Origin: Leadbettera azotonutricia ZAS-9 | Lineage (GTDB): Bacteria; Spirochaetota; Spirochaetia; Treponematales; Breznakiellaceae | Reading direction: 5' to 3' | DNA: 64,000 nucleotides | NCBI RefSeq assembly: GCF_000214355.1 | Contig: NC_015577.1 | Coordinates: forward strand, 868,001-932,000 | In this document: positions 9,902 to 19,580 of the stretch, in pieces | Layout: the number at the start of each line of letters is the position of its first letter | Numbering within the stretch: the first letter of the stretch is position 1 | Made by a program: the position numbers and the translations under genes | The notes under the pieces: generated by a model | What the model saw: only the letters and a program-made list of their open reading frames with translations | Told to the model about the DNA's origin: nothing | The model's database searches: none

Positions 9902-11908
9902 ATGAATAAAATAGCAGCAAAAATTTTAATGACAGTATTTCTGTTAGTTTCCATATTTGCAGGAAACGTAGCAGCCCAGGATGGCGGAACAAGACGCTTC
10001 GGCCTTTTTATAGGGGCCAATAACGGCGGCAGGGACAGGGTCATGCTACGCTATGCAGTGAGCGATGCCCGGTCGGTCTCTAAAGTTTTCTCGGAAATGG
10101 GAGGAATTTCGAGTAAAGACAACATGCTTCTCATTGAGCCTTCAGCCCGGGATATCAAGAGGCAGCTTGAAGCCCTTAACAAAGAACTTACAGCTTCCAA
10201 AGGCAATTTCAGGCGTACCGAATTGGTGTTTTACTATTCGGGACATGCTGACGAGAACGGCCTCCTCCTTGGGAGGGATCGTTACGATTACAAGGAACTC
10301 AGGGAAAATATCAACACCATACAATCGGATATGCGCATAGTGATTCTGGATTCCTGTTCTTCAGGGGCTTTTACCCGTGCCAAGGGCGGCGTCAAGACCC
10401 AGCCCTTCCTTATAGACAGCTCGGTTTCTGCCGAGGGTTATGCCTTCCTGACTTCCAGCGCGGCGGATGAAGCCTCCCAGGAATCTGACCGCATTGAAAG
10501 TTCCTATTTTACCCACAGCCTCGTTACCGGCCTCCGTGGCGCAGCCGATATGGTGGGCGATGGTAGGGTAACCCTTAACGAGGTCTATCATTTTGCGTAC
10601 ACAGAAACGCTTGCCAAAACCGAAACTTCGGTTTACGGCGCCCAGCACCCCAGCTACGATATGCAGATAAACGGTACAGGGGATGTGATCCTCACTGACA
10701 TTAAGGAGACTTCTGCCAGCCTCTATATCCAGGAAGATGTAGCGGGACGCATTTCCATTCGGGATTCTTCCGATTACCTTATTGCAGAAATCACCAAAAC
10801 CAGTGTCAAGGCTATGGAGCTTGGCCTTGAACCAGGTGTTTATCGCATCACTCTCCAGAGAGGGGATAATTTCTACCGTACCGAAGTGATCCTTGCCCAG
10901 AATGTAAAATCCGCGCTGAGCCTTAACAGTTTTTCTCTTATTGCCGCGGAAACCGCCAGGGCACGGGGTGACGCAGAAAATTTTGAGGGCCGGAGTGTTG
11001 AAACCCAGCCAGGAGAAGATCACTCTGCGGTAAATTTGCAGCTGCTGCCGGGCAGGGATGTTTTAGGCAAAAGCGGGGAGAAAACAGTAAACAATTTCCT
11101 TTTTGGCCTCTTCCTGGGAGAGGGGTATAGGCTTAACGGCATGGGCCTTGCTCCTATAGGGATTAAAAACAGGGGAGAAGTAACCGGCTTCCAGGCAGCA
11201 GGTATTTATACTATTGCGGACAAGGACATTTCCGGTTTCCAGTCCGCAGGTGTTTTCAACATTGCCGGGGGAAAAGTTTTGGGCCTCCAGAGTTCGGGGA
11301 TTTTCAATTTAGCCGGGAGCCTTAACGGCCTTCAGGCTGCATTGGTTAACATAAGCGGGGAAGGCAAAGGCGTCCAAATAGGGTTGGTAAATATTTCCAA
11401 AGATAACCGCATAATCCCTCTGGGCCTTGTCAATGTGGTTGAAGGCGGATTAATGTATGCCTCAATCTACATGGACGATATGGGGTTTACAAACTTTGGG
11501 TTCCGCAGCGGTACTAATCGTTTCTTTACTCTTTTTGGCATAGGGTTTCAGCCTGTTGCCCTTGCCCGGGACGCCTCAGACAAACTGTTGCTGACCCGCG
11601 TCGGTTTTGGATGGGAATGGAGTATAGGTAAGTTCTTCATAGACCTGGATTTAAACTATGTTTCCATAATTGATGTTGAAACCATCCATGCTGAAATTAG
11701 CAATCATCTCAAGAATGATCCTGCTTATTATACGACCGATAAATATTTTTCTGATAGCTTTCAAACTTCTATGGTACAGCTTAGGCTTTCAGGGGGTTAC
11801 AAAATATTTCCGCATCTGGGTGTTTTTGCGGGAATTTCTTACGACTTTATGTTCATAAGCTTGGGTTCTTCGGAGGGATACAGTTCTAATGTTTTCGAAC
11901 CATCCTGA
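9902..11908 (+). CDS. Exported caspase-like (peptidase C14) protein with LA_2272-type surface repeats
   Basis: A signal peptide (MNKIAAKILMTVFLLVSIFAGNVAAQ) leads into a caspase-fold domain at about residues 30-250. The catalytic pair is visible: His115 in YYSGHAD and Cys152 in ILDSCSSGAF. A middle region of about 100 residues resembles a PEGA-like beta domain. From about residue 400 there are repeats of the type GLAPIGIKNRGEVTGFQAAG and GLQSSGIFNLAG, as in LA_2272 surface-repeat proteins. ATG 9902 is preceded by GAGG at 8 bases. Export of a caspase fold together with a beta-rich surface domain suggests an envelope location. Its substrate is unknown. Confidence 0.8.
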   Translation: MNKIAAKILMTVFLLVSIFAGNVAAQDGGTRRFGLFIGANNGGRDRVMLRYAVSDARSVSKVFSEMGGISSKDNMLLIEPSARDIKRQLEALNKELTASKGNFRRTELVFYYSGHADENGLLLGRDRYDYKELRENINTIQSDMRIVILDSCSSGAFTRAKGGVKTQPFLIDSSVSAEGYAFLTSSAADEASQESDRIESSYFTHSLVTGLRGAADMVGDGRVTLNEVYHFAYTETLAKTETSVYGAQHPSYDMQINGTGDVILTDIKETSASLYIQEDVAGRISIRDSSDYLIAEITKTSVKAMELGLEPGVYRITLQRGDNFYRTEVILAQNVKSALSLNSFSLIAAETARARGDAENFEGRSVETQPGEDHSAVNLQLLPGRDVLGKSGEKTVNNFLFGLFLGEGYRLNGMGLAPIGIKNRGEVTGFQAAGIYTIADKDISGFQSAGVFNIAGGKVLGLQSSGIFNLAGSLNGLQAALVNISGEGKGVQIGLVNISKDNRIIPLGLVNVVEGGLMYASIYMDDMGFTNFGFRSGTNRFFTLFGIGFQPVALARDASDKLLLTRVGFGWEWSIGKFFIDLDLNYVSIIDVETIHAEISNHLKNDPAYYTTDKYFSDSFQTSMVQLRLSGGYKIFPHLGVFAGISYDFMFISLGSSEGYSSNVFEPS

Positions 11909-13478
11909 CTATGGCGTTTATCTGTTTGTCCCTTGTTAGCAGTAATAGCACTAGTCCGATTGCACCGTACAGGATAGCGTTTATTGCCAGAGGAAGGCCA
12001 AAGCTTAGGATTCGGCCTTTTCCGGTAAACAGGCCGGTGATTTTGGGGGTAATCAGCAGTATTGGCGCTATTGCTATGCAGGAAAGCACAATCAGTTTTA
12101 AGGTATAAACTGTCGCTGATTTGAATGCGCGGCCTACAGCTATGTTGGGATTCTTCTTAAGGAAGACAAGAAGCATGGCAGTGTTGACCGCGCTTGCCAG
12201 GGAAAGGGCCAAGGCAATGCCTGCCCCCCTCCAAGGTCCTGACAGAAATGCGGCGAGGCTTATATTCACCGCAAAAGAAATGATGCCGGCCAGGGTGGGC
12301 GATTTGGAGTCGCTTTGGGCATAGAAGGCAGGGGCCAATATCCTGTTTAGGGCTATAAAGTAAAGTCCAGGCATGTGGAATGAAAAAGCTGAAAGGGTGA
12401 GGCGCACCGAATCGTCATTGAAGCTTCTGGTCTGGAAGAGGAGACGTATGAGGCTTTCGCCCTGGGTCAGGGAAAAAAATGTGATGGGTATGGTGATAAG
12501 GGCTATGATATTCATGGCTGAGATAAGTCTGTTATTGTAAATTTCCCATTTGCCCGACTTGGCATATTCAGCAAGATCCGGGAGCAGCACAGTACCTATG
12601 GATACAGCAAAAATTCCCAATATCAATTCTTGCAATCTGAGCGAATACTGGAGACTCGAAACGACCCCTTCTCCTGCATTGCCTGCCAGGGCTGTGGAGA
12701 CCAAATCGTTTAACTGGTAAGCCGCCATGCCGATGATGGTGGGGCCGATTAATCTTAATATTTTCCTTGTGCCAGGGTTATTTATTGCTCTTTTAAGGCC
12801 TGTGAAGAAAAAGGCATAGCCGTTCTTTAATACAAAGGGAAGCTGTATAGCAGCTTCCAGGAATCCGCCTATGAGTATGCCTATTGCCATGGCCCTGGCA
12901 GGATTTTTGGTATAGGGGGAAAGGCCGTAGGCGCAGAGTATTGTTGCAATGTTAAGCAGTATGGGCGCAAGGCCCGAAGGTGAAAATATCCTGAGGGAAT
13001 TCAAGATCCCCTGGAAAAGGGCTGCCAGGGAAATAAAAGCAAGGAAGGGGAACATAAGGCGGGTGAGAAATACTGTTTCATCAAATTCTTCCATGCCGAA
13101 AAAATGTATTACTAATGGTGTTACTATTATTCCCAAAATAACAGTAATAGTGACAAAGAAAGTAAGGAAAGTAAAAAAGCAATTTAAAAAGTCCCTGGTT
13201 TTGTCTTTGTCGGACTCTAAAAGGTACTCTTTAAAAGTGGGTATAAAGGCTACCGCAATGGAGCCTTCTGCAAAGAGGCGGCGGAACAGGTTGGGGATCA
13301 TGAAGGCAACAGAAAAAGCGTCTGAAAGGGCTGTGGTTCCCATGAGGGCGGCTTTTGCCATTTCCCGAAGCAGGCCCAGCACCCTCGAAACCATGGTAAG
13401 GAGGCTCAGCATGGAACCGTGGCGTACCAGTGCCCTGCCCTGATGCCCTTGGGGATCAGATTCCGTTTTGTCAGCCAT
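11886..13478 (-). CDS. murJ: Lipid II flippase MurJ (MviN)
   Basis: The 530-residue polytopic membrane protein matches the MATE-like MurJ family, which flips lipid II across the inner membrane during peptidoglycan synthesis. The early motif SMVSRVLGLLREMAKAALMG and the string of about 14 hydrophobic segments are typical, as is the length. Its start overlaps the end of the GDPD gene by 8 bases, so translation is probably coupled. Its 3' end overlaps the convergent caspase-like gene by about 20 bases. Confidence 0.95.
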   Translation of the reverse strand: MADKTESDPQGHQGRALVRHGSMLSLLTMVSRVLGLLREMAKAALMGTTALSDAFSVAFMIPNLFRRLFAEGSIAVAFIPTFKEYLLESDKDKTRDFLNCFFTFLTFFVTITVILGIIVTPLVIHFFGMEEFDETVFLTRLMFPFLAFISLAALFQGILNSLRIFSPSGLAPILLNIATILCAYGLSPYTKNPARAMAIGILIGGFLEAAIQLPFVLKNGYAFFFTGLKRAINNPGTRKILRLIGPTIIGMAAYQLNDLVSTALAGNAGEGVVSSLQYSLRLQELILGIFAVSIGTVLLPDLAEYAKSGKWEIYNNRLISAMNIIALITIPITFFSLTQGESLIRLLFQTRSFNDDSVRLTLSAFSFHMPGLYFIALNRILAPAFYAQSDSKSPTLAGIISFAVNISLAAFLSGPWRGAGIALALSLASAVNTAMLLVFLKKNPNIAVGRAFKSATVYTLKLIVLSCIAIAPILLITPKITGLFTGKGRILSFGLPLAINAILYGAIGLVLLLLTRDKQINAIVRMVRKH

Positions 13479-14247
13479 ATTTTCTTACCAGCTCCAGCAT
13501 ATCCTGGGGTCTGTTGCTTATAATGCCTGTGCAGCCTGCGGCAAGCATTTTTTCCGCGATTCCTGTATCGTCGATGGTCCAGGGAACCATGGGCTTTTTT
13601 TCCAAAACTGTAAAACGGAAACGGGTAAAAGGTGTTGCCAGCTTGTGCATGGGCTTGAGGTAGTCGCACCCTGAAATGATACGGCCAAAACCCCTCCTGA
13701 GTATGAAAGGCACATCCTTGTCCGTACAGTATATAACCGCCGTTGGAATATTGGGACAGATCTTTTTAAAAGCCCTGACCGCGAAAGGGTTAAAGGAGGA
13801 CACGGCGATCGAAGCGGAAACCCTGGGGTCAAATCTTTTTAGCAGTTCTGCTAATAGGCCTGGCAGGGGATCGTCTTTGGTTTTTCGGGTTTTGAGTTCT
13901 ATGTCGATATACATGGCAGGACAGAAAGCTTCAAGCACATTTTCCATCAGGGGAGGGTATTCTCCCTTAAAAGCGGCGCTGAAATGCGATCCTGTGTCGA
14001 TGGCTTTAACTTCATCATAGCTCAGGTCTTCTATAGCCCGGCTGTCGCCCGCAGTCCGTTTGAAATTATCATCATGGGCTACTGCCAGTTTTCCGTCCCT
14101 GGTTACATGTATATCAAGCTCTATGCCGGGTGCGCCAATCTCCTGGGCTTTCAGGAAGCTTGCCATGGTGTTTTCAGGCGCAAGGGAAGAACAGCCCCGG
14201 TGGGCAAAGAGAAGGGGGCGTTGTCTTTCAGGCAGTAATTGTACCAT
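13471..14247 (-). CDS. Glycerophosphodiester phosphodiesterase
   Basis: The 258-residue TIM-barrel enzyme hydrolyses glycerophosphodiesters to glycerol-3-phosphate and an alcohol. The family signature HRG at the start (LLFAHRGCSSLAPENT), the metal-binding ELDIHVT and the HDD motif (LAVAHDDNFKRT) are all present. There is no signal peptide, so it resembles cytoplasmic UgpQ rather than periplasmic GlpQ. Its start overlaps the preceding stop (TAATG), placing it in an operon with the coiled-coil gene and murJ. Confidence 0.92.
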   Translation of the reverse strand: MVQLLPERQRPLLFAHRGCSSLAPENTMASFLKAQEIGAPGIELDIHVTRDGKLAVAHDDNFKRTAGDSRAIEDLSYDEVKAIDTGSHFSAAFKGEYPPLMENVLEAFCPAMYIDIELKTRKTKDDPLPGLLAELLKRFDPRVSASIAVSSFNPFAVRAFKKICPNIPTAVIYCTDKDVPFILRRGFGRIISGCDYLKPMHKLATPFTRFRFTVLEKKPMVPWTIDDTGIAEKMLAAGCTGIISNRPQDMLELVRKYG

Positions 14248-14741
14248 TATGGTTTCTTCATCCTTGCCTTAAGTTCCTCAAGGGCATCCTGGGCAGATTT
14301 TTCTTTTTCTAGTTTTGAGAATTCCCTGTCGGTGGCAGCAATTTTTTCATCTCCGGGCATGTGCCCCAGGGCAATTAGAAGCTCTTGCTCTAAAAGATCA
14401 GGATCTATGCTCCTCTGCCTTGCGGCAAGGAAGGGGAGCTGGCTGCGCATATTTTCAATCTGGGTTCCAAGTTCTGCAATCTCTTCTTTAAGAGTTAAAC
14501 GTTTTGCTTTTACCCTCTCCAATTCATTACGGGCTTCTTTCTGGAGAGCCTCTTCGTTTTTTTCACTTGCCAATGAAACCCGGCTTTCCCATTTACGTTC
14601 TTCTGATTCTAATTCTTCACTCTGTTTCTCGGTAAGTTTGAGGGTAGTAATAAATTGAAGTATATAATCCTTTGCCGCCAAGGGCTCCATGCCTGTAAGA
14701 TCGTCAGGCTTTTTTTCTTCCTCTGTGCCAATATCAATCAT
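14247..14741 (-). CDS. Coiled-coil protein of unknown function
   Basis: The 164-residue protein is almost entirely charged helix: long Glu/Lys/Arg/Leu heptad-like stretches at about residues 30-110 indicate a coiled coil. There is no signal or membrane segment. It overlaps the glycerate kinase stop by 8 bases and abuts the GDPD start, so it is translated within that operon. I cannot assign a function. Confidence 0.7.
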   Translation of the reverse strand: MIDIGTEEEKKPDDLTGMEPLAAKDYILQFITTLKLTEKQSEELESEERKWESRVSLASEKNEEALQKEARNELERVKAKRLTLKEEIAELGTQIENMRSQLPFLAARQRSIDPDLLEQELLIALGHMPGDEKIAATDREFSKLEKEKSAQDALEELKARMKKP

Positions 14742-15876
14742 GCAGCTTTCTTCCTATTTGAATTGCCCTGATTAAATTTTCAGCAGCCAGGACAAGATCC
14801 CTCTTGCTGTCCCTGATCATGGCATCAAGGCCTATCTGCCCGCAGGCAATGGAAACGGCATAATCAAACGACGAGAGCAGGGCTCCTGCATCCCCGCCCA
14901 GGGCGCCTGAAAGCAGGGCAACCGGCTTTCCGGCTTTCCGGCTTTCCCGCGCTACCACCGAGCAGAGCTTGCCCCCGGCTGTCTGGCCATCGGTCATGCC
15001 CTCGCCGGTGATCACGAGATCCGCTTCCTTAAGCCTGTTGAAGAAACCCGCATAGCGCATTACCAGCATAGCCCCTGATTCCATTTTTGCATTGAGGCAT
15101 ATACGAAGGGCAGCCCCGACTCCGCCCGCAGCCCCATCACCGGGCTGTTCGGTATCTTTCGCGAGCCCTGCCTTGATCCAGGCTGCCCCAAGTTTGGCAA
15201 GCCCTGCATCCAAAGTTTTGACCATCCCTGGGGTCGCGCCTTTTTGGGGGCCGAAAGTCGCGGAAGCGCCTTTTGGGCCTGTAAGCGGGTTTGTTACATC
15301 GCAGGCTGCTTTTATTGAAATGTTTTTTAAACGCTTGTCCGCACCGCTTGCATCCACAGAGGCTATTTTTGCAAGGACTTCGCCGCCTCTGCCGACAGCT
15401 TCGCCTTTTTCATCAAGAAAGCGAAAGCCCAGGGCTTCGAGCATGCCTATGCCCCCATCGTTTGTGGCGCTTCCCCCTATGCCTATGATGAGCTCCTTTG
15501 CCCCCGTATCCAGGGCAGCCTTGATAAGCTCCCCTGTACCGTAACTCGTGGCTTTTAGGGGGTCGAGCTCTTCCCGCTTGAGGAGTTCAATGCCCGAGGC
15601 GCTTGCCATATCCATCACCGCTGCCCTGCCATCCTCAATAAGGCCGAAGGCTGCTTCAATTTTTTTGCCCAGAGGGCCTGTAACGGTTACGGCGATAAAA
15701 CGCCCCCCTGCCGCTTCGGTGACAGCCCGAGCCGTGCCTTCACCGCCGTCGGCCAGGGGGATTTTGAAAACTTGAGCGCCTTTGTCAGCCCTGGTTATGC
15801 CTTCTTCGATAGCAGAACAGGCTTCGGGGGCGCTCATATTCCCCTTGAATGAATCGGGCGAAACAATAATTTTCAT
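14734..15876 (-). CDS. glxK: Glycerate kinase (GlxK/GarK type)
   Basis: The 380-residue enzyme phosphorylates D-glycerate to 2-phosphoglycerate. Family motifs are clear: N-terminal IIVSPDSFKGNMSA, the IPLADGGEGT loop, and IGIGGSATNDGG in the nucleotide-binding region. The length is normal. It is the first gene of the minus-strand run to murJ. A TATACAGTATATATATG sequence at the start suggests a promoter close to, or overlapping, a very short leader. Confidence 0.95.
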   Translation of the reverse strand: MKIIVSPDSFKGNMSAPEACSAIEEGITRADKGAQVFKIPLADGGEGTARAVTEAAGGRFIAVTVTGPLGKKIEAAFGLIEDGRAAVMDMASASGIELLKREELDPLKATSYGTGELIKAALDTGAKELIIGIGGSATNDGGIGMLEALGFRFLDEKGEAVGRGGEVLAKIASVDASGADKRLKNISIKAACDVTNPLTGPKGASATFGPQKGATPGMVKTLDAGLAKLGAAWIKAGLAKDTEQPGDGAAGGVGAALRICLNAKMESGAMLVMRYAGFFNRLKEADLVITGEGMTDGQTAGGKLCSVVARESRKAGKPVALLSGALGGDAGALLSSFDYAVSIACGQIGLDAMIRDSKRDLVLAAENLIRAIQIGRKLHD

Positions 15877-15913
15877 ATATATACTGTATGCGGAAGGGGC
15901 TTCCTTGGCAAGA

Positions 15914-16606
15914 TTACAATTCTCCGGAATTCATCTTCTTTCGTATGGTTTTCCAGACAGGCATGAATTTGTTGAGGTAACTGTAGAAACGCTTGTTGTG
16001 CCCAACTTCGATGATGTGGATCATTTCGTGGAGTATGACATATTCAAAACATTCGGGGCTTTTTTTGGCAAGCTCCGAATTGAGCCGCAGGGTTTGCCTC
16101 TCGCTGTTGCAGCTCCCCCAATGGGATTTCATCTTCCGGACATAAAGCCCCAGCACTTCAACCTTAAGAAGAGGTTCCCATTTTTTGATGATTAAAGGGG
16201 CGGCTTCTTTCACGGCATTGCGGTACCATTTGTCCAGAAGTTCCTGTTTCTTTGCGGTGGTGGCGCCTGGTCGCACTTTCATTTTTATGCACCCATCGCT
16301 TATAGTGATTTTCGGGTTCCCCGGCTTTTCAACGATTTCAAGATCAAGGGCTTTGCCCCAAACATAGACTTTTTCGCCTTCTTTAAGGGAGCCTGCAGCC
16401 TTTGAATTGCTGCGGAATTTTTCCCTGTGCTTTTCTATCCAGGGAAGCTTGGAAACCACGAAACCGCGTATCAGTTCAGCGGACGTATTGAGGGGGACTG
16501 CTGCAAGCACCCTGCCGTCGGGCGGATAGACAGTGATGCGCATATTCTTCATGCGCCTGTATTCTACTTCTATAAAAATGTTCCCCAGCGTAAGACCTTG
16601 TGCCAA
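15914..16606 (-). CDS. YgjP-like zinc metalloprotease (DUF45)
   Basis: This 230-residue protein carries the zinc-binding HExxH motif in LHEMIHIIEVGHNKRF near the C-terminus, and the SHWGSC motif typical of the YgjP/SprT-like DUF45 family. Its N-terminal half is beta-rich (MRITVYPPDGRVLAAVP). A TTG start at 16606 is preferred because GGGAG lies 8 bases before it; TTG 16612 is too close to that site. The family is probably proteolytic, but its substrates are unknown. It is a monocistronic minus-strand gene. Confidence 0.85.
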   Translation of the reverse strand: MAQGLTLGNIFIEVEYRRMKNMRITVYPPDGRVLAAVPLNTSAELIRGFVVSKLPWIEKHREKFRSNSKAAGSLKEGEKVYVWGKALDLEIVEKPGNPKITISDGCIKMKVRPGATTAKKQELLDKWYRNAVKEAAPLIIKKWEPLLKVEVLGLYVRKMKSHWGSCNSERQTLRLNSELAKKSPECFEYVILHEMIHIIEVGHNKRFYSYLNKFMPVWKTIRKKMNSGEL

Positions 16607-16660
16607 GATCAAGCTCCCTTGGGCTATTGTATAACGGCTGGTAAAATTTTGCGAGGGGTT

Positions 16661-17443
16661 TTAGAGGTTATACTCCACCTGAGGCTGAGAGATTGCTATG
16701 TGCAGCACTTCCAGGATTTTCTTGCGCAGCTCTATAAAATCGTCGTTGTTCCGATCCCGTTCCCCCAGGTTCACGTCAAATATATCGGTGATTTGGCCCG
16801 GACGGGGGGTCATGATTACAATGCGGGTACTTAAGGATATGGCTTCATCCACATCGTGGGTAACCATAACCATGGTAGTATTGGTTTTTGTCCATACATC
16901 GAGAAGCAGGGCCTGGAGTTCTATGCGTTTAAAGGCATCCAGGGCTCCCAGTGGTTCGTCCAGGAGCAGTACTTTGGGTTCGTTTATCAAGGCCCGGATT
17001 ATGGCTACCCGCTGGGCCATGCCGCCGGAGATTTCATGGGGATAGGATTTTTCAAAACCCGTAAGGCCAATCATGTCAATGTAATTTTTTACCTGGTCCT
17101 CCCGGCCTTTGTATATGCCCCGAGCCTTAAGCCCCATAGCCACATTGTCGTGGACCGAAGCCCAAGGGAACAGGGTGGACTGCTGAAACACATAGCCTTG
17201 CTCATGGCTGGGCCTGGTAATTTCCTGGCCTTCAATGGCAAGGCTCCCCGACTGCGGGCGATCAAGCCCGGCGATGAGCCTGAGCAGGGTAGTCTTTCCA
17301 CAGCCTGACGGGCCTACTATGGAAACAAATTCGCCTTTGGCGATCTCGAGGTCAATGTCCTTCAGTGCATACAGGGGGTTCCCGTTTGTATCCCGGTATA
17401 CCCGGTTGACCTTCTTTATATCGATAAAAACATTTCCGCTCAT
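16661..17443 (-). CDS. NitT/TauT-type ABC transporter ATP-binding protein (set 1)
   Basis: The 260-residue ATPase has Walker A GPSGCGKTT (residues 44-52), signature SGGMAQR, Walker B VLLLDEPLGALD and the switch histidine in MVTHDVDE. Closest relatives are SsuB, TauB and NrtD, which energise import of sulfonates, taurine or nitrate. Its start overlaps the permease stop by 4 bases (ATGA), so the three transporter genes form one operon. The position opposite metY-marDK suggests it imports an organic sulfur compound or another precursor for that pathway; this is inference. Confidence 0.92.
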   Translation of the reverse strand: MSGNVFIDIKKVNRVYRDTNGNPLYALKDIDLEIAKGEFVSIVGPSGCGKTTLLRLIAGLDRPQSGSLAIEGQEITRPSHEQGYVFQQSTLFPWASVHDNVAMGLKARGIYKGREDQVKNYIDMIGLTGFEKSYPHEISGGMAQRVAIIRALINEPKVLLLDEPLGALDAFKRIELQALLLDVWTKTNTTMVMVTHDVDEAISLSTRIVIMTPRPGQITDIFDVNLGERDRNNDDFIELRKKILEVLHIAISQPQVEYNL

Positions 17444-18441
17444 TTCAAAATCCCCCTTTGCCAGCGAAGCACAGAACTGCGTATGGCACCGATGAGCGCA
17501 AGGATGAGCGCAAATTCCACAGCGATGATAATGATGGCAGCGTATACCTTTGAGTAGGCACCCCAGCCCTTTGCCCAGTTGATGTAGTATCCCAGCCCTG
17601 CTTTGGCACCCACCATTTCCGACACAATCAGGGTGGTGAAGGAAAATGCGGTAGCGGTCATAATGCCCGTAAACATGGAGGGCATGGCATGGGGTATGGC
17701 GATGCGGACCAGGAGAAACCGGTTGTCGGCACCCAGGGTTTTTGCTACGTCAAAAAATGATTTTGGCGTTGCAATGATCCCTGCGGCCATCATGGAAGAA
17801 ACAGGAAACCAGGATGAAATGAAAATCAAGAATATGCCGGTAGTAAAACTGCTAGGCAGTATTGCCAGGGCCACAGGGAGCCATGCCACTGCGGGAATGA
17901 TGCCTGTAACCTTGATAATGGGTGACAGCCAATAATCCCACTGGCGGTTCCATCCGATGAGGATCCCTGTGACAAGCCCCAGTACAGTGCCGGTGATCAT
18001 GCCCACGAAAAAGAGGCGCATCGAATAGAGGGTGCTCCGCAGCAATAGGAAGCGGTCATCGTACATCACGCTGAAAATTCCCGCAAAACCTGGAAAATAG
18101 GGCAGAGGGAAAATAGCGCTTTTGGTGGTGAGCAGTTCCCATATTGCCAGGGTCAAGCCCCCAGCCAAAATAAACTGTGCCTTATGGAACAGCTTCTTGC
18201 GGGTATCCGGCCTTCCAAGAGTATAGAAATATAAAAACAGCAGTACTGCCACAAAAACGGCAAGAATTGCCTGGTAGAACCTGGGTTCTTTGACATCTTC
18301 CACTGAGGGGATAAACACAGTTACTGCTAACACCGCGGCAAGAGCCAAAACGGCTGCCCAGAACCAGATTTGAGTTTTTGGTTTCCAGTAGACAGGATCC
18401 TCCGCTATCTTCGGATCGTTATACCATTTCTGCTTTGCCAC
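17440..18441 (-). CDS. NitT/TauT-type ABC transporter permease (set 1)
   Basis: The 333-residue membrane protein has two extra N-terminal hydrophobic segments before the usual six-helix BPD_transp_1 domain. The coupling motif is recognisable in the region KTLGADNRFLLVRIAIPHAMP. A GTG start at 18441 has AAGGAAG 6 bases upstream. The product pairs with the ATPase downstream and the binding protein upstream to form an importer. Such N-terminal extensions occur in anaerobe members of the family. The substrate cannot be read from the permease. Confidence 0.9.
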   Translation of the reverse strand: MAKQKWYNDPKIAEDPVYWKPKTQIWFWAAVLALAAVLAVTVFIPSVEDVKEPRFYQAILAVFVAVLLFLYFYTLGRPDTRKKLFHKAQFILAGGLTLAIWELLTTKSAIFPLPYFPGFAGIFSVMYDDRFLLLRSTLYSMRLFFVGMITGTVLGLVTGILIGWNRQWDYWLSPIIKVTGIIPAVAWLPVALAILPSSFTTGIFLIFISSWFPVSSMMAAGIIATPKSFFDVAKTLGADNRFLLVRIAIPHAMPSMFTGIMTATAFSFTTLIVSEMVGAKAGLGYYINWAKGWGAYSKVYAAIIIIAVEFALILALIGAIRSSVLRWQRGILK

Positions 18442-18455
18442 GGTTATTCTTCCTT

Positions 18456-19469
18456 TTACTTCTTCTTCGCCGCTGCTTCCAGGGCAAAGATATCAACGTA
18501 TATATCATCAACAAATTTCTGCACATTCAGATCCGCAGGCAAATAACCAATCTCGGTTAATTTCTGGGCAAAGTAGAATGCGTCATCCTTGGCCCGCGCA
18601 TTGGCTGCCGAACCGGAGTGCTGGTCGTAATGGTAGTGGCCAAGCAGGCCGGTTACCAGGGCAGTGTCTTCTGTAGCCACGGATTTATTGCTGATAAGAA
18701 GCTGCGCGGCTTCACCGGGATTTGCGCCTATCCAGGCAACAGCCTTGTGGTAGCCACGGAGCGCCGCAGCCACGGCGCCGGGATTTTCCCGCACCACTTT
18801 GCCGGAAGCAAAGAGGAAGCAGCAAGCTCTCCCTGCGAACAGAGGGTGCTCGCTGATATCAACCAGGACCCGGTATTTCCCGGTATTTTGCAGAGTCGTC
18901 GCAAAGGGATCCCAAAGGGCAGCCACATCAACCTCACCCTTTTCCACGGACTGGACGATCTGGTCGTTGGGATAGGGAATCCAGGTGATTTCGGTCTGGG
19001 GGTTTATCCCCACGCTCCCTGCGGCAACAGAGGCCACCGACATTGGGGTTCCGCCGATTTCATCAACCGCGATGGTTTTTCCCTTCAGATCCTGCAAGTT
19101 CCTAATGGGGGAATCCACGGGTACCAGGATTTTTATGCAACCTTCGTGGAGGCCGCCGATGAGCTTTACGTCAAGCCCATTGTATACACCGGGGAAATAT
19201 TGGAAATCCCCATTTTCGATGATGGTCTTTCCCGCTGCCAGGGCCGCGCGTTCAGCTTCAAAGGTGCTGCCGCTTACCAGGGTGATATTGACCCCTTCTT
19301 CAGCAAAGAAACCCTTCAGCTTGGCTATGGATGTGGGAGATCCGCAGGTAGACCCCGAATAGCCGATGTCAAATGATCCATAGGGAAATTGGCTGTCCTT
19401 CTTCCCGCCGGCGAATACTACTGACGAGAACAGCAGAGCCCCCGCCAATACCGCAAATACACGTTTCAT
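18456..19469 (-). CDS. NMT1/SsuA-type periplasmic substrate-binding protein (set 1)
   Basis: The 337-residue protein has a signal peptide (MKRVFAVLAGALLFSSVVFA) followed by GGKKD, typical of treponemal binding proteins. The mature part matches the NMT1/SsuA fold (FDIGYSGSTCGSP, LKGFFAEEGVNI, GEVDVAALWDPFA). It should capture the ligand and hand it to the permease. The leader AGGAGGCTTTTATG is identical over 14 bases to that of metY, which lies divergently about 600 bp away. The ligand is not known; sulfonate-like or thioether compounds are plausible from context. Confidence 0.9.
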   Translation of the reverse strand: MKRVFAVLAGALLFSSVVFAGGKKDSQFPYGSFDIGYSGSTCGSPTSIAKLKGFFAEEGVNITLVSGSTFEAERAALAAGKTIIENGDFQYFPGVYNGLDVKLIGGLHEGCIKILVPVDSPIRNLQDLKGKTIAVDEIGGTPMSVASVAAGSVGINPQTEITWIPYPNDQIVQSVEKGEVDVAALWDPFATTLQNTGKYRVLVDISEHPLFAGRACCFLFASGKVVRENPGAVAAALRGYHKAVAWIGANPGEAAQLLISNKSVATEDTALVTGLLGHYHYDQHSGSAANARAKDDAFYFAQKLTEIGYLPADLNVQKFVDDIYVDIFALEAAAKKK

Positions 19470-19497
19470 AAAAGCCTCCTATTGGCTGTACCGGAAT

Positions 19498-19529
19498 AGT
19501 ATAGAATTCCGATATTTTTAATATGGTAT
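19498..19529 (-). promoter_or_regulatory. Promoter/operator of transporter set 1
   Basis: On the minus strand TATACT (19503-19498) is a good -10 box, but no -35 box stands 17 bases upstream. Instead the interrupted pair ATTCC / GGTAT (plus strand 19506-19510 and 19525-19529, 14 bases apart) covers that place. Similar pairs precede DUF2325 and the second transporter, so a regulator probably binds here. Confidence 0.5.
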
Positions 19530-19580
19530 AAGATATAATGAATGCTTCGGAATATGTCAAGCGAATTTTGAAAAAATTAT

